Source: a virus
Length of the DNA stretch: 36,719 nucleotides
Virus record (IMG/VR): IMGVR_UViG_3300043446_001841
Location: 1-36,719 of that record
Reading direction: 5' to 3' (one strand)
Of this stretch, positions 16,535 to 24,227 are shown in pieces (position 1 is the first letter of the stretch; every line of letters starts with the position of its first letter). The translations under genes and the position numbers were made by a program. The notes under the pieces were generated by a model. The model was not told the origin of the DNA. It saw only the letters and a list, made by a program, of their open reading frames with translations, and ran no database searches.

Positions 16535-17605
16535 TCAATCCAAAAGCAGCAAGAGCTCATCGTCTCGCTTGCGTTTAATTATCCGTGCCACGGTCGCGCG
16601 GGCGATCACAAGTGCTCGCTCTGCGTCCTGTCTGCGCTTGACGCGCATGGCCTCGACTTTTGCCTCTTCCAACACCTCGGAGACGATGCGCGCGACCTCG
16701 GCCACGTCAAACGCGGCGGGCACGTCGATGCCAATGCGGCCACCGTCAACAGACAGCACCTGCACTGACTTCTTGGCCTCGGACACCACCACCGGCTGAG
16801 CCTTTTCGACCACCGGATTGATGACGCGCACGATCTCTTCGCGCAGCTTGGCTTGCTCTTGCTTGAGCTTTTCAAACTCTGCGTCGCGCTTCTTTTGTGC
16901 TTTCCTGCGTCGCTTCTCATCGCCTGGCCCAATGTCGGCCGTGATGACGGGCAGGGGATTGGGTGTGACTGTGCCGGTGGCGGCAAACTCGTCGACCTCT
17001 GTCTCGACGGCGGCCATGTACCCGTACAGGCCAACGTCGCCCTCGGCCGCAAAGACATCGATGCCGGTTTCCACTGCGGCCATGTAGCCGGTCGTCTCGA
17101 CCGTGCCTGTGGCGCTGAAACTGTCGACGCCGGTTTCGACGGCGTCCATGTAGCCAGTTGTCTCGACTGAGCCGGTGGCGCTGAACACGTCAACACCGGA
17201 CTCAATCGCTGCCATGTAGCCGGTGGTTTCAACGTCACCCTCGGCGGCAAACGTGTCGGTGGTGCTCTCGATCGCCGCCATGTAGCCGGTGACCTCGACA
17301 GTGCCCTCGGCCGCAAAAACGTCAGTGCCAGTCTCAGTCGCGGCCATGTAGCCTTGAACTTCGACTGTGCCGCTGGCCGCAAAAACATCAACGCCCGTCT
17401 CGACGGCAGCCATGCTGCCTTGAACTTCTACCGTGCCAGCTGCTGCAAATGTGTCGACCGTCGACTCTGTGGCCGCCATCGTGCCGGTGACGATGACATC
17501 GCCCTCGGCAGCAAACGTGTCAACACCGGACTCGGTCGCGGCAAGAGTGCCGTAGACCATGTCCCAGTAGGACTGATCCCACTTGGCTGAGCCCCACTGC
17601 GCCAC
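16535..17605 (-). CDS. Nine-repeat beta protein with C-terminal coiled coil, 356 aa
   Basis: Start is GTG at 17605 (GTG GCG CAG, protein MAQWGSAKWDQSYWDMVYG). Residues ~20-217 are nine tandem 22-residue units of the form MAAxETGxDxFAAxGxVExxGY. Each probably makes a pair of beta strands. After a Pro-rich linker (TVTPNPLPVITADIGPG) comes a highly charged helix, KRRRKAQKKRDAEFEKLKQE, and a long coil to the C-terminus (RDDELLLLLD). Repeats of this 'ETG-D-FAA-G-V' type occur in phage head-operon proteins. The position next to the portal suggests a head decoration or head-vertex fibre, but this is not established. Confidence 0.65.
   Translation of the reverse strand: MAQWGSAKWDQSYWDMVYGTLAATESGVDTFAAEGDVIVTGTMAATESTVDTFAAAGTVEVQGSMAAVETGVDVFAASGTVEVQGYMAATETGTDVFAAEGTVEVTGYMAAIESTTDTFAAEGDVETTGYMAAIESGVDVFSATGSVETTGYMDAVETGVDSFSATGTVETTGYMAAVETGIDVFAAEGDVGLYGYMAAVETEVDEFAATGTVTPNPLPVITADIGPGDEKRRRKAQKKRDAEFEKLKQEQAKLREEIVRVINPVVEKAQPVVVSEAKKSVQVLSVDGGRIGIDVPAAFDVAEVARIVSEVLEEAKVEAMRVKRRQDAERALVIARATVARIIKRKRDDELLLLLD
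16950..17545 (-). repeat. Tandem 66-bp (22-aa) coding repeat, nine units
   Basis: On the minus strand a 66-bp period runs through the gene. Conserved residues are A-A-x-E-(T/S)-x-x-D-x-F-(A/S)-A-x-G-x-V. Units 3-8 are closest at DNA level, sharing the GGCTACATGG/AGCCACATGG-type junctions, so unit number could vary between relatives. Confidence 0.85.
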
Positions 17606-17617
17606 GCCGCGCCCCTA

Positions 17618-18001
17618 TCAGTTCGCTGTAATGGTCGCGCTGTTGAGCGTGACGATTTCACCGGCGTCGATGTTCGTGGTGTCCAAAATGATGTCAGCGC
17701 CAGAGCCGGTCATACCTACCGTCAAGCCGGTGATCACGTCCGCGCCGTTGCTGTCGCGAATGCGTGCTGCTGCGGCCACGCCGGTGGCGTTGGCGCTGGT
17801 GTCGCTGCGCGGAAAGCTCGAAAACGTGAGCACGCCGCCGGTCACTGTGCCGCTGGGGTCGGCCAGGGTGATCTCTGCCAGCACGGTTCCCATTGAGGTT
17901 GTGCCGATTTGCAGGACGCCGGCGCCAGAGCCTGCGTCGATGGTGTTCACGACCGCCGTCAGGCGGGCATTCTTTGCTGCGGTTGAATAAACGACTGCCA
18001 T
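17618..18001 (-). CDS. Small beta-rich head protein, 127 aa
   Basis: ATG at 18001 with AAGGAG. Begins MAVVYSTAAKNARLTAVVNT and continues Gly/Thr/Ser/Ile-rich with alternating hydrophobic residues (LQIGTTSMGTVLAEITLADP, ILDTTNIDAGEIVTLNSATI). It looks like a compact beta-sandwich. Proteins with this 'YS-AAKNARL-AV-D-ID-GSGAG-L-IGT' start are common next to phage portals or capsids and are usually unannotated. A decoration or head-joining role is inferred. Confidence 0.6.
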   Translation of the reverse strand: MAVVYSTAAKNARLTAVVNTIDAGSGAGVLQIGTTSMGTVLAEITLADPSGTVTGGVLTFSSFPRSDTSANATGVAAAARIRDSNGADVITGLTVGMTGSGADIILDTTNIDAGEIVTLNSATITAN

Positions 18002-18011
18002 TTGTTACTCC

Positions 18012-20252
18012 TTAGATGGGCATTTGTGGTTGAGGGGCGACTTGCGGGGTGACTGCCGGCGGTAGTGGTGCGCCGCCGGCCAACGCGGCCTGAGTGCCTG
18101 GTAACAGGTCGGGCTCGTCGTCCATCTCGCGCACCTCGAGGATGTCGCCGGTCTGTGGGTCGCGAATCGGCACGCGGCGCTTCTTCTTGCCCACTGCTTC
18201 CATGACGGCGCGCATCTGCTGCTGAGTGTCGAGCTGCGTTTGCAGCGCGCCTTGAGCGATGCTGCTCACGTTGTCGAGCAGCTCGCCCAGTTTCTGGCCA
18301 GATTCGGGGTTCATCGACAGCATGTCTTTGATGGTCGAGAACTGCTCGGTCATTTGATCCATCTTTGCCTGCATCTCGATCTTTTGCAGATCGATCGTGC
18401 CCTTCAAAGCTGCGATTTCCTTGTCGGTTTCCGACTCCATCATTGCGATCTTCTCGTTGCTCTGAATCTTCTGCATTTCGATCTGCTGCTCGATGGTCGG
18501 CTGCGGTGGCTGCGGTGGTGTTTGTAGCTTTTGGTTCATGCTGGCAATGGCCTGATCCAGCACTGACTCGATTTCGGTCGACACGCGGAACTTGGCCACA
18601 CCCCACTGCAGCAACTTCATCAAAATTGGCGCCGCTTCGGGATTTTGTTGAGCCATCGGCGCCACTTGAGACACAAACGCACCCATGCCCTGCAGGAACT
18701 GCACTGCCGCGTCGCGTTCTGCTGCCCAGTCCAACGCGGCCATGCTGTCGGCCTCGACGTTGATCCGGTACTCGGCCATTTCTTCGTTTTTCAGCAGTGC
18801 AATCGCGCCAGGCACAAACTGAACGTCGGGCGTGCGCTCGATGTTGCTGCGCTTGACCATCGTCTCAGGCTGAAAGTGCTTGCAAATGATCTCGGCCTTG
18901 ATGCGCAGGCCGTTGCAAATCCACTCAGCGATGTAGAACTGCTTCAACTGAACGCGAGTTGAGCCGTACTGGGCCTTGATCTGCTGTGCGGTGGCTGTCT
19001 CTGAGGCCTTGGAGCTGCCGCGCATCACGTCGGACACGCCCAGTACCTCGTAAATCTGCATGACCTTGTCTTGGCGGTACTGGCGCAGTTGGTTAATGCA
19101 GTTGACCACCTGGTCAATCGGCGCAAAGTCAATTTTTCCTTTGACACCGCCTGCCTCAGCAAACATCGCCCAGTTGTCGACCGGGATCAGCTGGTTCTCA
19201 GAGGCCTGCGAGAACATGCGGCCAACAGAATCGCCGGCCGTCTTGTCGTACACGCCGGCAATTTTGGCTGCGCGGGTCAGCCAGGTGATGCGGGTGTTGA
19301 TTTCGTCCAGCTCGTTGAACTGGTCTTGCGCCATGATGTAGTCGGCGCGGGGCATGAAGTTGCTGGTGGTCGCGTTTGCGATCAACGGCTTGGGGCACGG
19401 GAAAAAATTCTCTAAACCCAGTGGGTCGTCTTTCACGTCAAGGATGACGTCGGCGCCCTTGGCGTACCAGTAGACCTTCTTGTTCTCCTTGCACCAAATC
19501 TCAAACACCTCACCCTTGTTCCACGGGTCGTTTTGAGGGTTCTCCTCACGCACGTTGCCTTCACGGGTGGGTCGGCTCAACGGCACAACTGACGCGATGT
19601 CTTTGCCAAAGCGCTCGACCAGTTGGTCTTTGGTCATGTACACGCGGCGGGCTACCCAACGCACCTCAGACCAGGTGCGCGCCGGCGACCAAAAGAAGTC
19701 GTCCCAATAAACGTAGTCGCAGGGCGCGTCCTCTTCGGTGATCCGCTCGGCCTCTGAGGCGGGGCTCAGCTCGTTGCCCATCTCATCGACCACGGCCTCA
19801 ATGGTGTAGGGCTCGGTCTTGACCTCGTAACGCAGCCACATCTGCCCCATGCCGACGGTCAGCCAGTCCTCGATGCCGTTGCGCACGGTCGCGTCCCAGG
19901 GGGACACGTTGTCGTCAAACGATCGGTTGAGCAAGCGCTGCATGATCGTGCCCGCAACGCGCGCCTCATCGTCCTCGGAGTCCTGCCAGCTGCGTGACAC
20001 GTCAGCCCGTGGGGGGCGCGCGTACAGCATGGACAGCAATACCTGCATGGTCGACCAAAATAAATTGACGCGTGACTGGTCACGGCCAAAGTCGTCGCGC
20101 TTGTCAAGGTATCGGTGAACGATCCTCTTGGCGTCTTCGTGGAACTTGGTCAGTTCCTGCTTTGCCGCGCTGATCTCTGTGTTCCAGCGCTGCGCTAGTC
20201 CTTGCGGCGTGTCTTTGAAATCGCTCGCGCTGGTGATCTTGCCTTGTTCCAT
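18012..20252 (-). CDS. Portal (head-tail connector) protein, 746 aa
   Basis: ATG at 20252 shares a base with the terminase stop (TAATG) and has AGGAAGG upstream. The N-terminus is helical (AKRIVHRYLDKRD). The wing region follows with VNLFWSTMQVLLSMLYARPP, a classic portal motif in P22-type phages. Next come YVYWDDFFWSPARTWSEVRW and VARRVYMTKDQLVERFG, then the clip/stem region with QDQFNELDEINTRITWLTRA. After about residue 560 is a long Gln/Glu-rich coiled-coil tail, matching a P22-like barrel. Length is close to P22 gp1. It forms the dodecameric DNA gate between terminase and adaptor. Confidence 0.85.
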   Translation of the reverse strand: MEQGKITSASDFKDTPQGLAQRWNTEISAAKQELTKFHEDAKRIVHRYLDKRDDFGRDQSRVNLFWSTMQVLLSMLYARPPRADVSRSWQDSEDDEARVAGTIMQRLLNRSFDDNVSPWDATVRNGIEDWLTVGMGQMWLRYEVKTEPYTIEAVVDEMGNELSPASEAERITEEDAPCDYVYWDDFFWSPARTWSEVRWVARRVYMTKDQLVERFGKDIASVVPLSRPTREGNVREENPQNDPWNKGEVFEIWCKENKKVYWYAKGADVILDVKDDPLGLENFFPCPKPLIANATTSNFMPRADYIMAQDQFNELDEINTRITWLTRAAKIAGVYDKTAGDSVGRMFSQASENQLIPVDNWAMFAEAGGVKGKIDFAPIDQVVNCINQLRQYRQDKVMQIYEVLGVSDVMRGSSKASETATAQQIKAQYGSTRVQLKQFYIAEWICNGLRIKAEIICKHFQPETMVKRSNIERTPDVQFVPGAIALLKNEEMAEYRINVEADSMAALDWAAERDAAVQFLQGMGAFVSQVAPMAQQNPEAAPILMKLLQWGVAKFRVSTEIESVLDQAIASMNQKLQTPPQPPQPTIEQQIEMQKIQSNEKIAMMESETDKEIAALKGTIDLQKIEMQAKMDQMTEQFSTIKDMLSMNPESGQKLGELLDNVSSIAQGALQTQLDTQQQMRAVMEAVGKKKRRVPIRDPQTGDILEVREMDDEPDLLPGTQAALAGGAPLPPAVTPQVAPQPQMPI

Positions 20253-21589
20253 TAACCAATCCTTCCTGACTGGACGGGAGCACAGTCCCAAATGTCATCC
20301 AATGCGAACTGGTAATGCGCGCCCTTGGATTGCTTCGATGCGATTTTATGCCCAGCTTGCGATTTCCTCGACACTTTGCGCGCGGCAAGCGCCAAGTACC
20401 TGAACGAGTCCGACGCGTGCGAGTGCTGGTCATGCTTGGGCTTGTTGCGGTAGGTCTGCGTCCTCTCGTCCCATTCCCGCATGTACGCGCGCAGGTGATC
20501 GACCCCGTCGTAGGTCGGCTCCTCATCAAAGAAGCAGTCAGGCAGGATCAGCCTGGCCGCCTCGATGCCGTCTTGCAGGCTCATCTCCGGCACCAGTCGC
20601 GGCTGAATGCCGTTTTGCAGGAACTGCTCAACGATCGACTTGCCGGTCTGCAGCGACTTGGCCTTGGCGTCGTGTGGCAGATAGACGTGGTTGACCTTGT
20701 ACGGACGCGACTTCACCCAGTCGATGTAGTGCTTGATCGGCTGGTTGTCGTCTTCCATGAAGTCAACGATCCGGTAGCCGTCGACCGTCTCCTGCCAACC
20801 CCACCATGAACATGAGTCGGTGTAACCCAAGTCAGCCACCAGGTTCACGGGCAGCTCAGGGTCAACGGCAAACTTGCCAATGCGCCCGTCCGCGTACGCG
20901 TCGCCGATCTGCTTGGCGTAGTACGCACCAGGCACGGCCGCGTCGAACGAGCACTCGTACTCAACCAAGTACGCGTCCTCGGTCATCTGCGCCTTGGCGT
21001 CACGCAGCTCGTCAGGGTGAATGATTCCGGTCTTTGACGCCGGCAACTCAATCAGCATGTGGCTGCCGGGGTTCATGCGCGCCTCTTCGCGCAAGTTCCA
21101 GAACATGTTCTTGCCCGCAGGTGTTCCGGCAAAGATCGCCCAGCCGCGCCGGTCTGAGAGCGCCGGACGCAACACCCTGTACCAGGCGCTCGGTCTGATC
21201 TGCCCCACCTCGTCCAGCACCACGCCGTCAAAGTACATGCCGCGCAGCGCGTCGTAGTTGTCGGCGCCAGCCACAAAGATCGTCGACTCCTGGCCGTGGC
21301 CGTTGTTGATCGTGATCTTGAGCTCGGACTCGTTCGGTGGCTTACTCCACATCGGACGCGTCAGGTCTTTGAGGTACGTCCATGCCACGCGCTTGGCCTG
21401 GTCACGCTGCGGGGCCATGTACGCAAACTGCGGTTTGGGCAGTGCTGTCTCAAGTGCCCCAATCACCAGATCAGCGCACATGGCCACGGTCTTGCCGCAG
21501 CGCCGGTGCGCCACAACGACCGTCCAGCGCTTGTCGCGATTGTGGAGCGGGACGAACACGCTGCGGGGTTGGTACTCGTTCAGGTTCAT
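20252..21589 (-). CDS. terL: Terminase large subunit, 445 aa
   Basis: I chose ATG 21589 (MNLNEYQPRSVFVPL) because the longer frame to 21703 reads through G/C-tract DNA and gives an unlikely N-terminus. The ATPase has Walker A AHRRCGKT (~27-34), an adenine-binding QPRS just before it, and Walker B VVLDE (~123-127). It also has coupling motif FAGTPAGKN. The RNase H-like nuclease has LVADLGYTDS, HVYLPHDAKAKS and a C-terminal HDQHSHASDSFRYLALA with the expected acidic and His residues. It packages DNA through the portal encoded next. Confidence 0.92.
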   Translation of the reverse strand: MNLNEYQPRSVFVPLHNRDKRWTVVVAHRRCGKTVAMCADLVIGALETALPKPQFAYMAPQRDQAKRVAWTYLKDLTRPMWSKPPNESELKITINNGHGQESTIFVAGADNYDALRGMYFDGVVLDEVGQIRPSAWYRVLRPALSDRRGWAIFAGTPAGKNMFWNLREEARMNPGSHMLIELPASKTGIIHPDELRDAKAQMTEDAYLVEYECSFDAAVPGAYYAKQIGDAYADGRIGKFAVDPELPVNLVADLGYTDSCSWWGWQETVDGYRIVDFMEDDNQPIKHYIDWVKSRPYKVNHVYLPHDAKAKSLQTGKSIVEQFLQNGIQPRLVPEMSLQDGIEAARLILPDCFFDEEPTYDGVDHLRAYMREWDERTQTYRNKPKHDQHSHASDSFRYLALAARKVSRKSQAGHKIASKQSKGAHYQFALDDIWDCAPVQSGRIG

Positions 21590-21777
21590 TGCGGAAAACT
21601 CAACACGGCTTTTTTGGGTACTGAAAGTGGGGAGGGGGGCCCAGCTCGAGCGAGCCACCCCCCTGCCGATTGAGGGGGGATGGGGGGTCAGGTAGCCAGG
21701 CACGATGAGACACGGCCAGGATCGCGTCAGATCGACGCAGGAGAGGCGATCGAGGCGTGGTCAATGGGGTGATAGCC
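21590..21777. other. 188-nt gap between terS-like and terL with G/C tracts
   Basis: Contains three G6 runs (21634-21639, 21674-21679, 21682-21687) and one C6 run (21658-21663). They can form alternative hairpins, and the C6 can pair with either flanking G6. Further right, GCGTC-agatc-GACGC (21724-21738) is a perfect inverted repeat among three GATCG copies. No gene was found. It could be a cos/pac element, an attenuator, or the terL leader. Confidence 0.45.
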
Positions 21778-22422
21778 TCACTCACCTTTGAGGCCTTGTG
21801 TCGCGTTTCTAGCGTTGCTTGTGTCCATCGCGCTACTCGCTTGCTTGTCTGCTGTGGCGCTCATGCCTCCCTCAGCCGCTCCTCGCTCGACCCCCTCCGG
21901 CGATAAAAAATCTTTATCTGCCGGCTGTTGCGGATCTTTAATCCGGTACTTGCCGCCGTTATCCCGTTCTAGATCAATGACTTGCGTAATCTCTTCCGCT
22001 TGTTGTGCCGTGGTTGTGCCAATTGATCGCTGGCCAAGCCAGCTGAGCTGCACCTGAATGCCGCCTTCCACGCTTGCGTTGATCTGGCTCGGCAGCACCT
22101 TGCTGACCAGGCTCACAAACGCCGCGCGATCGCTCTGCGTACCGTTGGCCAAGCGCGCCAGGTACTGCGTGCCGCCGACCTGGTCGAACGCCTCGAGCAC
22201 CGCGTCGCGCAGGTTGGTCAGCCGGTTCCGAACGCCCTTCGGTCGACCCGGCGGCACGGGCGCGCCGGTGAGCGGGCTCACGGCCGGCGCCTTCGCGTCC
22301 TTTTCCTCGTTTCCCCCTGCTTTTTCCGGCTCATTCACCGTTGCGTTAGACGCAGCGTTAAACGCCGCATGAAGCATCGCGGCCTGAAGCATTCGCTGTT
22401 CGTCTTGTTGAGTTTCGATCAT
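21778..22422 (-). CDS. Probable terminase small subunit, 214 aa
   Basis: ATG overlaps the upstream stop (ATGA). Residues ~1-55 are Ala/Glu/Lys-rich and flexible. Residues ~58-112 hold GRPKGVRNRLTNLRDAVLEA, then DQVGGTQYLARLANGT and AAFVSLVSKVLPSQI. This is a helical DNA-binding pattern repeatedly seen just before terL in phages of this kind. The C-terminal half is acidic and disordered. It would recognise the packaging site and stimulate TerL. It is separated from terL by 188 nt, unlike the tight coupling elsewhere, so TerL may be separately controlled. Confidence 0.65.
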   Translation of the reverse strand: MIETQQDEQRMLQAAMLHAAFNAASNATVNEPEKAGGNEEKDAKAPAVSPLTGAPVPPGRPKGVRNRLTNLRDAVLEAFDQVGGTQYLARLANGTQSDRAAFVSLVSKVLPSQINASVEGGIQVQLSWLGQRSIGTTTAQQAEEITQVIDLERDNGGKYRIKDPQQPADKDFLSPEGVERGAAEGGMSATADKQASSAMDTSNARNATQGLKGE

Positions 22423-22598
22423 GGTTTGATTTTCGCACTGCTCACGATCGCATTGATCGCGGCCGCGGCGCCAACGACCGGCACGATCGTCACCCAGCCA
22501 TCAACCTCAAACCACAACCACACGCACGCGCCCAGCAGCCCCAAAGCCACCAAACCCAAATCCTCAGCCAACTGACTTGCCTTCATTTCCCAATCCAT
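22419..22598 (-). CDS. 59-aa membrane protein
   Basis: MDWEMKASQLAEDLGLVALG and onward, with GGGAG upstream of ATG 22598 and an ATGA overlap with the terS-like gene. Residues ~14-30 (LGLVALGLLGACVWLWF) and ~35-52 (GWVTIVPVVGAAAAINAIV) are two likely transmembrane helices. The coupling and ribosome site make it a convincing gene despite its length. A small inner-membrane protein or holin-like role is possible; no family was recognised. Confidence 0.6.
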   Translation of the reverse strand: MDWEMKASQLAEDLGLVALGLLGACVWLWFEVDGWVTIVPVVGAAAAINAIVSSAKIKP

Positions 22599-22628
22599 AC
22601 CTATCTCCCGATGGTTTCAATTTTGTAA

Positions 22629-22656
22629 CTGCTCTCACTCCCCTGCTCTCACTCCC
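22629..22656. repeat. Perfect 14-bp tandem duplication
   Basis: CTGCTCTCACTCCC occurs twice in immediate succession (22629-22642 and 22643-22656) in non-coding DNA between the leftward early genes and the terS operon. Confidence 0.9.
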
Positions 22657-22678
22657 ACACCCTATCTAAGTTGAAGCA

Positions 22679-22836
22679 GATGCACTTGATGCACCCCACT
22701 TTTGAATACTTTTACGCTCCAAGCAGTTGCAGTATGTGAACCCCCTTGAGGGGGGTTCCATACATCCTGCACTTACTGCATCAGACTTGCACTCACTAGT
22801 CGATGCAACTTCGATGCACTTGATGCACTTGATGCA
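22679..22836. repeat. GATGCA iteron cluster flanking a hairpin
   Basis: GATGCA starts at 22679, 22688, 22802, 22813, 22822 and 22831, with an inverted TGCATC at 22777. Four units are spaced 11, 9 and 9 bp and extend to TGATGCACTT. The group brackets the hairpin at 22732-22763. Such iterons suit a replication initiator, a small terminase or a regulator. Confidence 0.75.
22732..22763. other. 13-bp hairpin in the iteron region
   Basis: GTATG-t-GAACCCCC-TTGAG-GGGGGTTC-CATAC folds into a 13-bp stem with one bulged T and a short loop. No U-tract follows on either strand, so it is a weak candidate for a simple terminator. Confidence 0.7.
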
Positions 22837-22841
22837 AACGC

Positions 22842-22958
22842 TCATTTGCCGCACGGTTTGATCGACCGCAGGCTCAGCCAAACGGTCACAAACAGCCCAG
22901 CAAGGACGACCAAGCCGCCCACCATCAGGAGCGCGATCAAAGCCAAGATGTTGCTCAT
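22842..22958 (-). CDS. 38-aa single-pass membrane protein
   Basis: MSNILALIALLMVGGLVVLA continues as GLFVTVWLSLRSIKPCGK. Nearly the whole chain is one transmembrane helix with a basic end. The ATG overlaps the previous TGA by 4 nt, which supports translation. It is the last gene of the leftward early chain. Function unknown. Confidence 0.55.
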   Translation of the reverse strand: MSNILALIALLMVGGLVVLAGLFVTVWLSLRSIKPCGK

Positions 22959-23107
22959 AAGTCCACCCAAACAAAGCCAAAGAACCACGCGGCCATTTTG
23001 CGATGCAGCCAGCATGGCTTGTGTTTCAAATTGAACTGCAGCGCGTTGGGGCCGCCGATCTGATACCCGCCGACATATTTCGGCATCTCTAATGTTTTGA
23101 AATTCAT
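22955..23107 (-). CDS. 50-aa early protein
   Basis: MNFKTLEMPKYVGGYQIGGP, then Trp/Lys/His-rich with KPCWLHRKMAAWFFGFVWVD. It is coupled by ATGA on both sides. The aromatic, basic end may contact a membrane. No family recognised. Confidence 0.5.
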   Translation of the reverse strand: MNFKTLEMPKYVGGYQIGGPNALQFNLKHKPCWLHRKMAAWFFGFVWVDL

Positions 23108-23310
23108 GCGTCCATCCTCCTGCCTATGCCGTGTTCCTTTTCAAGGGCGCGGCAAAGCCACTCCACTGACTTGTGACCCTTCACCATTTCGCGAGCCAAC
23201 TCGTGGACGCGCTCTTCAGGCAACGGCAGCACTTCCTCGGGCTCAACCAGGTCAATGCCGTCAATGCTGTGGCCAGTGGGAACCAGCCTGATCAGTCGGG
23301 GCGCGGTCAT
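23104..23310 (-). CDS. 68-aa early protein
   Basis: Begins MTAPRLIRLVPTGHSIDGID with ATGA coupling at both ends. The C-terminal half (VHELAREMVKGHKSVEWLCR) is an amphipathic helix pair. The acidic VEPEEVLPLPEERV sits between. No family recognised; a small regulator is possible. Confidence 0.5.
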   Translation of the reverse strand: MTAPRLIRLVPTGHSIDGIDLVEPEEVLPLPEERVHELAREMVKGHKSVEWLCRALEKEHGIGRRMDA

Positions 23311-23516
23311 ACCTTGTGCTCCCTGATCCAAATGGCGAACGAGGCCCCTGTGTCGCTGAACGGGAAGCGCTCGCACTCGCTGGCCAGCTCCTCGAGCTTG
23401 GCGTTGATGGCCTGCCTGATCTGTTCCTCAGTGGGTGCCTGGGGCGTGTCCCAGTTCCTGACGATGTTGTCCATGTGCCTCCTTTTGCGCCATGCGCTGT
23501 TGATGTCGTCGCTCAT
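23307..23516 (-). CDS. 69-aa early protein
   Basis: MSDDINSAWRKRRHMDNIVR starts at ATG 23516, overlapping the previous stop by 4 nt. It is basic at the N-terminus, with a helical centre (EEQIRQAINAKLEELASECE) and an aromatic C-terminus. No family recognised. Confidence 0.5.
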   Translation of the reverse strand: MSDDINSAWRKRRHMDNIVRNWDTPQAPTEEQIRQAINAKLEELASECERFPFSDTGASFAIWIREHKV

Positions 23517-23716
23517 GCCTGCTGCTCCCCCCAACGCTTGCACAGCTGGCGCACGGTCTTGGTTTGCTTTTTCCTGTCGCAGATGGCGCTGCGGGACTTT
23601 TGCTTGGCCTTGGCCTGCAGCTGGCTTGAGGTGAGCGGCAGCGGCTCGGGCGCCGGCAGCAGCATGTAGGTGCTCCAACCAATGACTGAGCTCAGGAAGA
23701 TGACGCGAGAGATCAT
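23513..23716 (-). CDS. 67-aa protein with N-terminal membrane anchor
   Basis: MISRVIFLSSVIGWSTYMLL is a likely signal-anchor. It is followed by a Pro-rich linker and a very basic tail with two Cys (SAICDRKKQTKTVRQLCKRW). ATGA coupling at both ends. Function unknown. Confidence 0.5.
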   Translation of the reverse strand: MISRVIFLSSVIGWSTYMLLPAPEPLPLTSSQLQAKAKQKSRSAICDRKKQTKTVRQLCKRWGEQQA

Positions 23717-23934
23717 GCGTAGTCCCCTTCCTCTGTGTGCTCGGTGAGCCTGTCCTGCAGGCGCTTGATGCGCTGCTCGTTGTAGATGACGATCGAGCGC
23801 GCGTACTCGACGGCCGACTCGGCCTCGAGCTTCTTGAGGTGAGCCTCGCGCAGCTCCTTGGCAATCACCTCGCGGATGGTCTTAGGCCGCAGGATTTCCT
23901 TTACAAACCTAGATGTTGTTTCGCGCCAGCTCAT
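23713..23934 (-). CDS. 73-aa coiled-coil early protein
   Basis: MSWRETTSRFVKEILRPKTI starts at ATG 23934, overlapping the previous TGA; the longer frame upstream lies inside the previous gene. The rest is charged helix (REAHLKKLEAESAVEYARSI and a basic RIKRLQDRLTEH), a coiled coil. Function unknown. Confidence 0.5.
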   Translation of the reverse strand: MSWRETTSRFVKEILRPKTIREVIAKELREAHLKKLEAESAVEYARSIVIYNEQRIKRLQDRLTEHTEEGDYA

Positions 23935-24227
23935 GGTTTGAGCTCCTGGCGCTGTGGTGGGTGGGCGTAGAGAGGTGTACCCGGCTCCAAATCTCTGTAA
24001 AGCAAACCTGTACTCCAATCATGATCGGACACTTCGCCAACAGGCTCTTGCTTTCTTGCATCACAAGCAACACAACCCTTACCTGCACAATGTTGGCAAG
24101 CCCCGTCTTGCTTCTCTGCCTCTGCAATGGCTTGGCGTAAGTCCTTGGCGTATGCGTGAAAGTTAACACCGCCACCTTCTGCGGCTATTTCCAACGCCTC
24201 AAGCGCCTGTTTCAATACTTCAATCAT
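23931..24227 (-). CDS. 98-aa phage early protein with CxxC cluster
   Basis: MIEVLKQALEALEIAAEGGG opens a helical part, followed by CQHCAGKGCVACDARKQEPV with two C-x2-C pairs that may bind zinc. It ends in a Pro-rich LYAHPPQRQELKP. The 'ALEALE…AIAEAEKQ…EPVGE…LY-HPPQR' layout is very common in phage accessory proteins; the CxxC insertion is less so. It is coupled to the primase-helicase stop by ATGA. Confidence 0.6.
   Translation of the reverse strand: MIEVLKQALEALEIAAEGGGVNFHAYAKDLRQAIAEAEKQDGACQHCAGKGCVACDARKQEPVGEVSDHDWSTGLLYRDLEPGTPLYAHPPQRQELKP

Noticed and set aside
21590-21703. Longer N-terminus of terminase large subunit
   Set aside because: The added 38 residues are Pro/Ser-rich translations of G/C tracts and precede the normal family start at 21589.
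22679-22836. CRISPR array
   Set aside because: Units are 6-10 bp with 9-11 bp spacing and no unique spacers of 30 bp.
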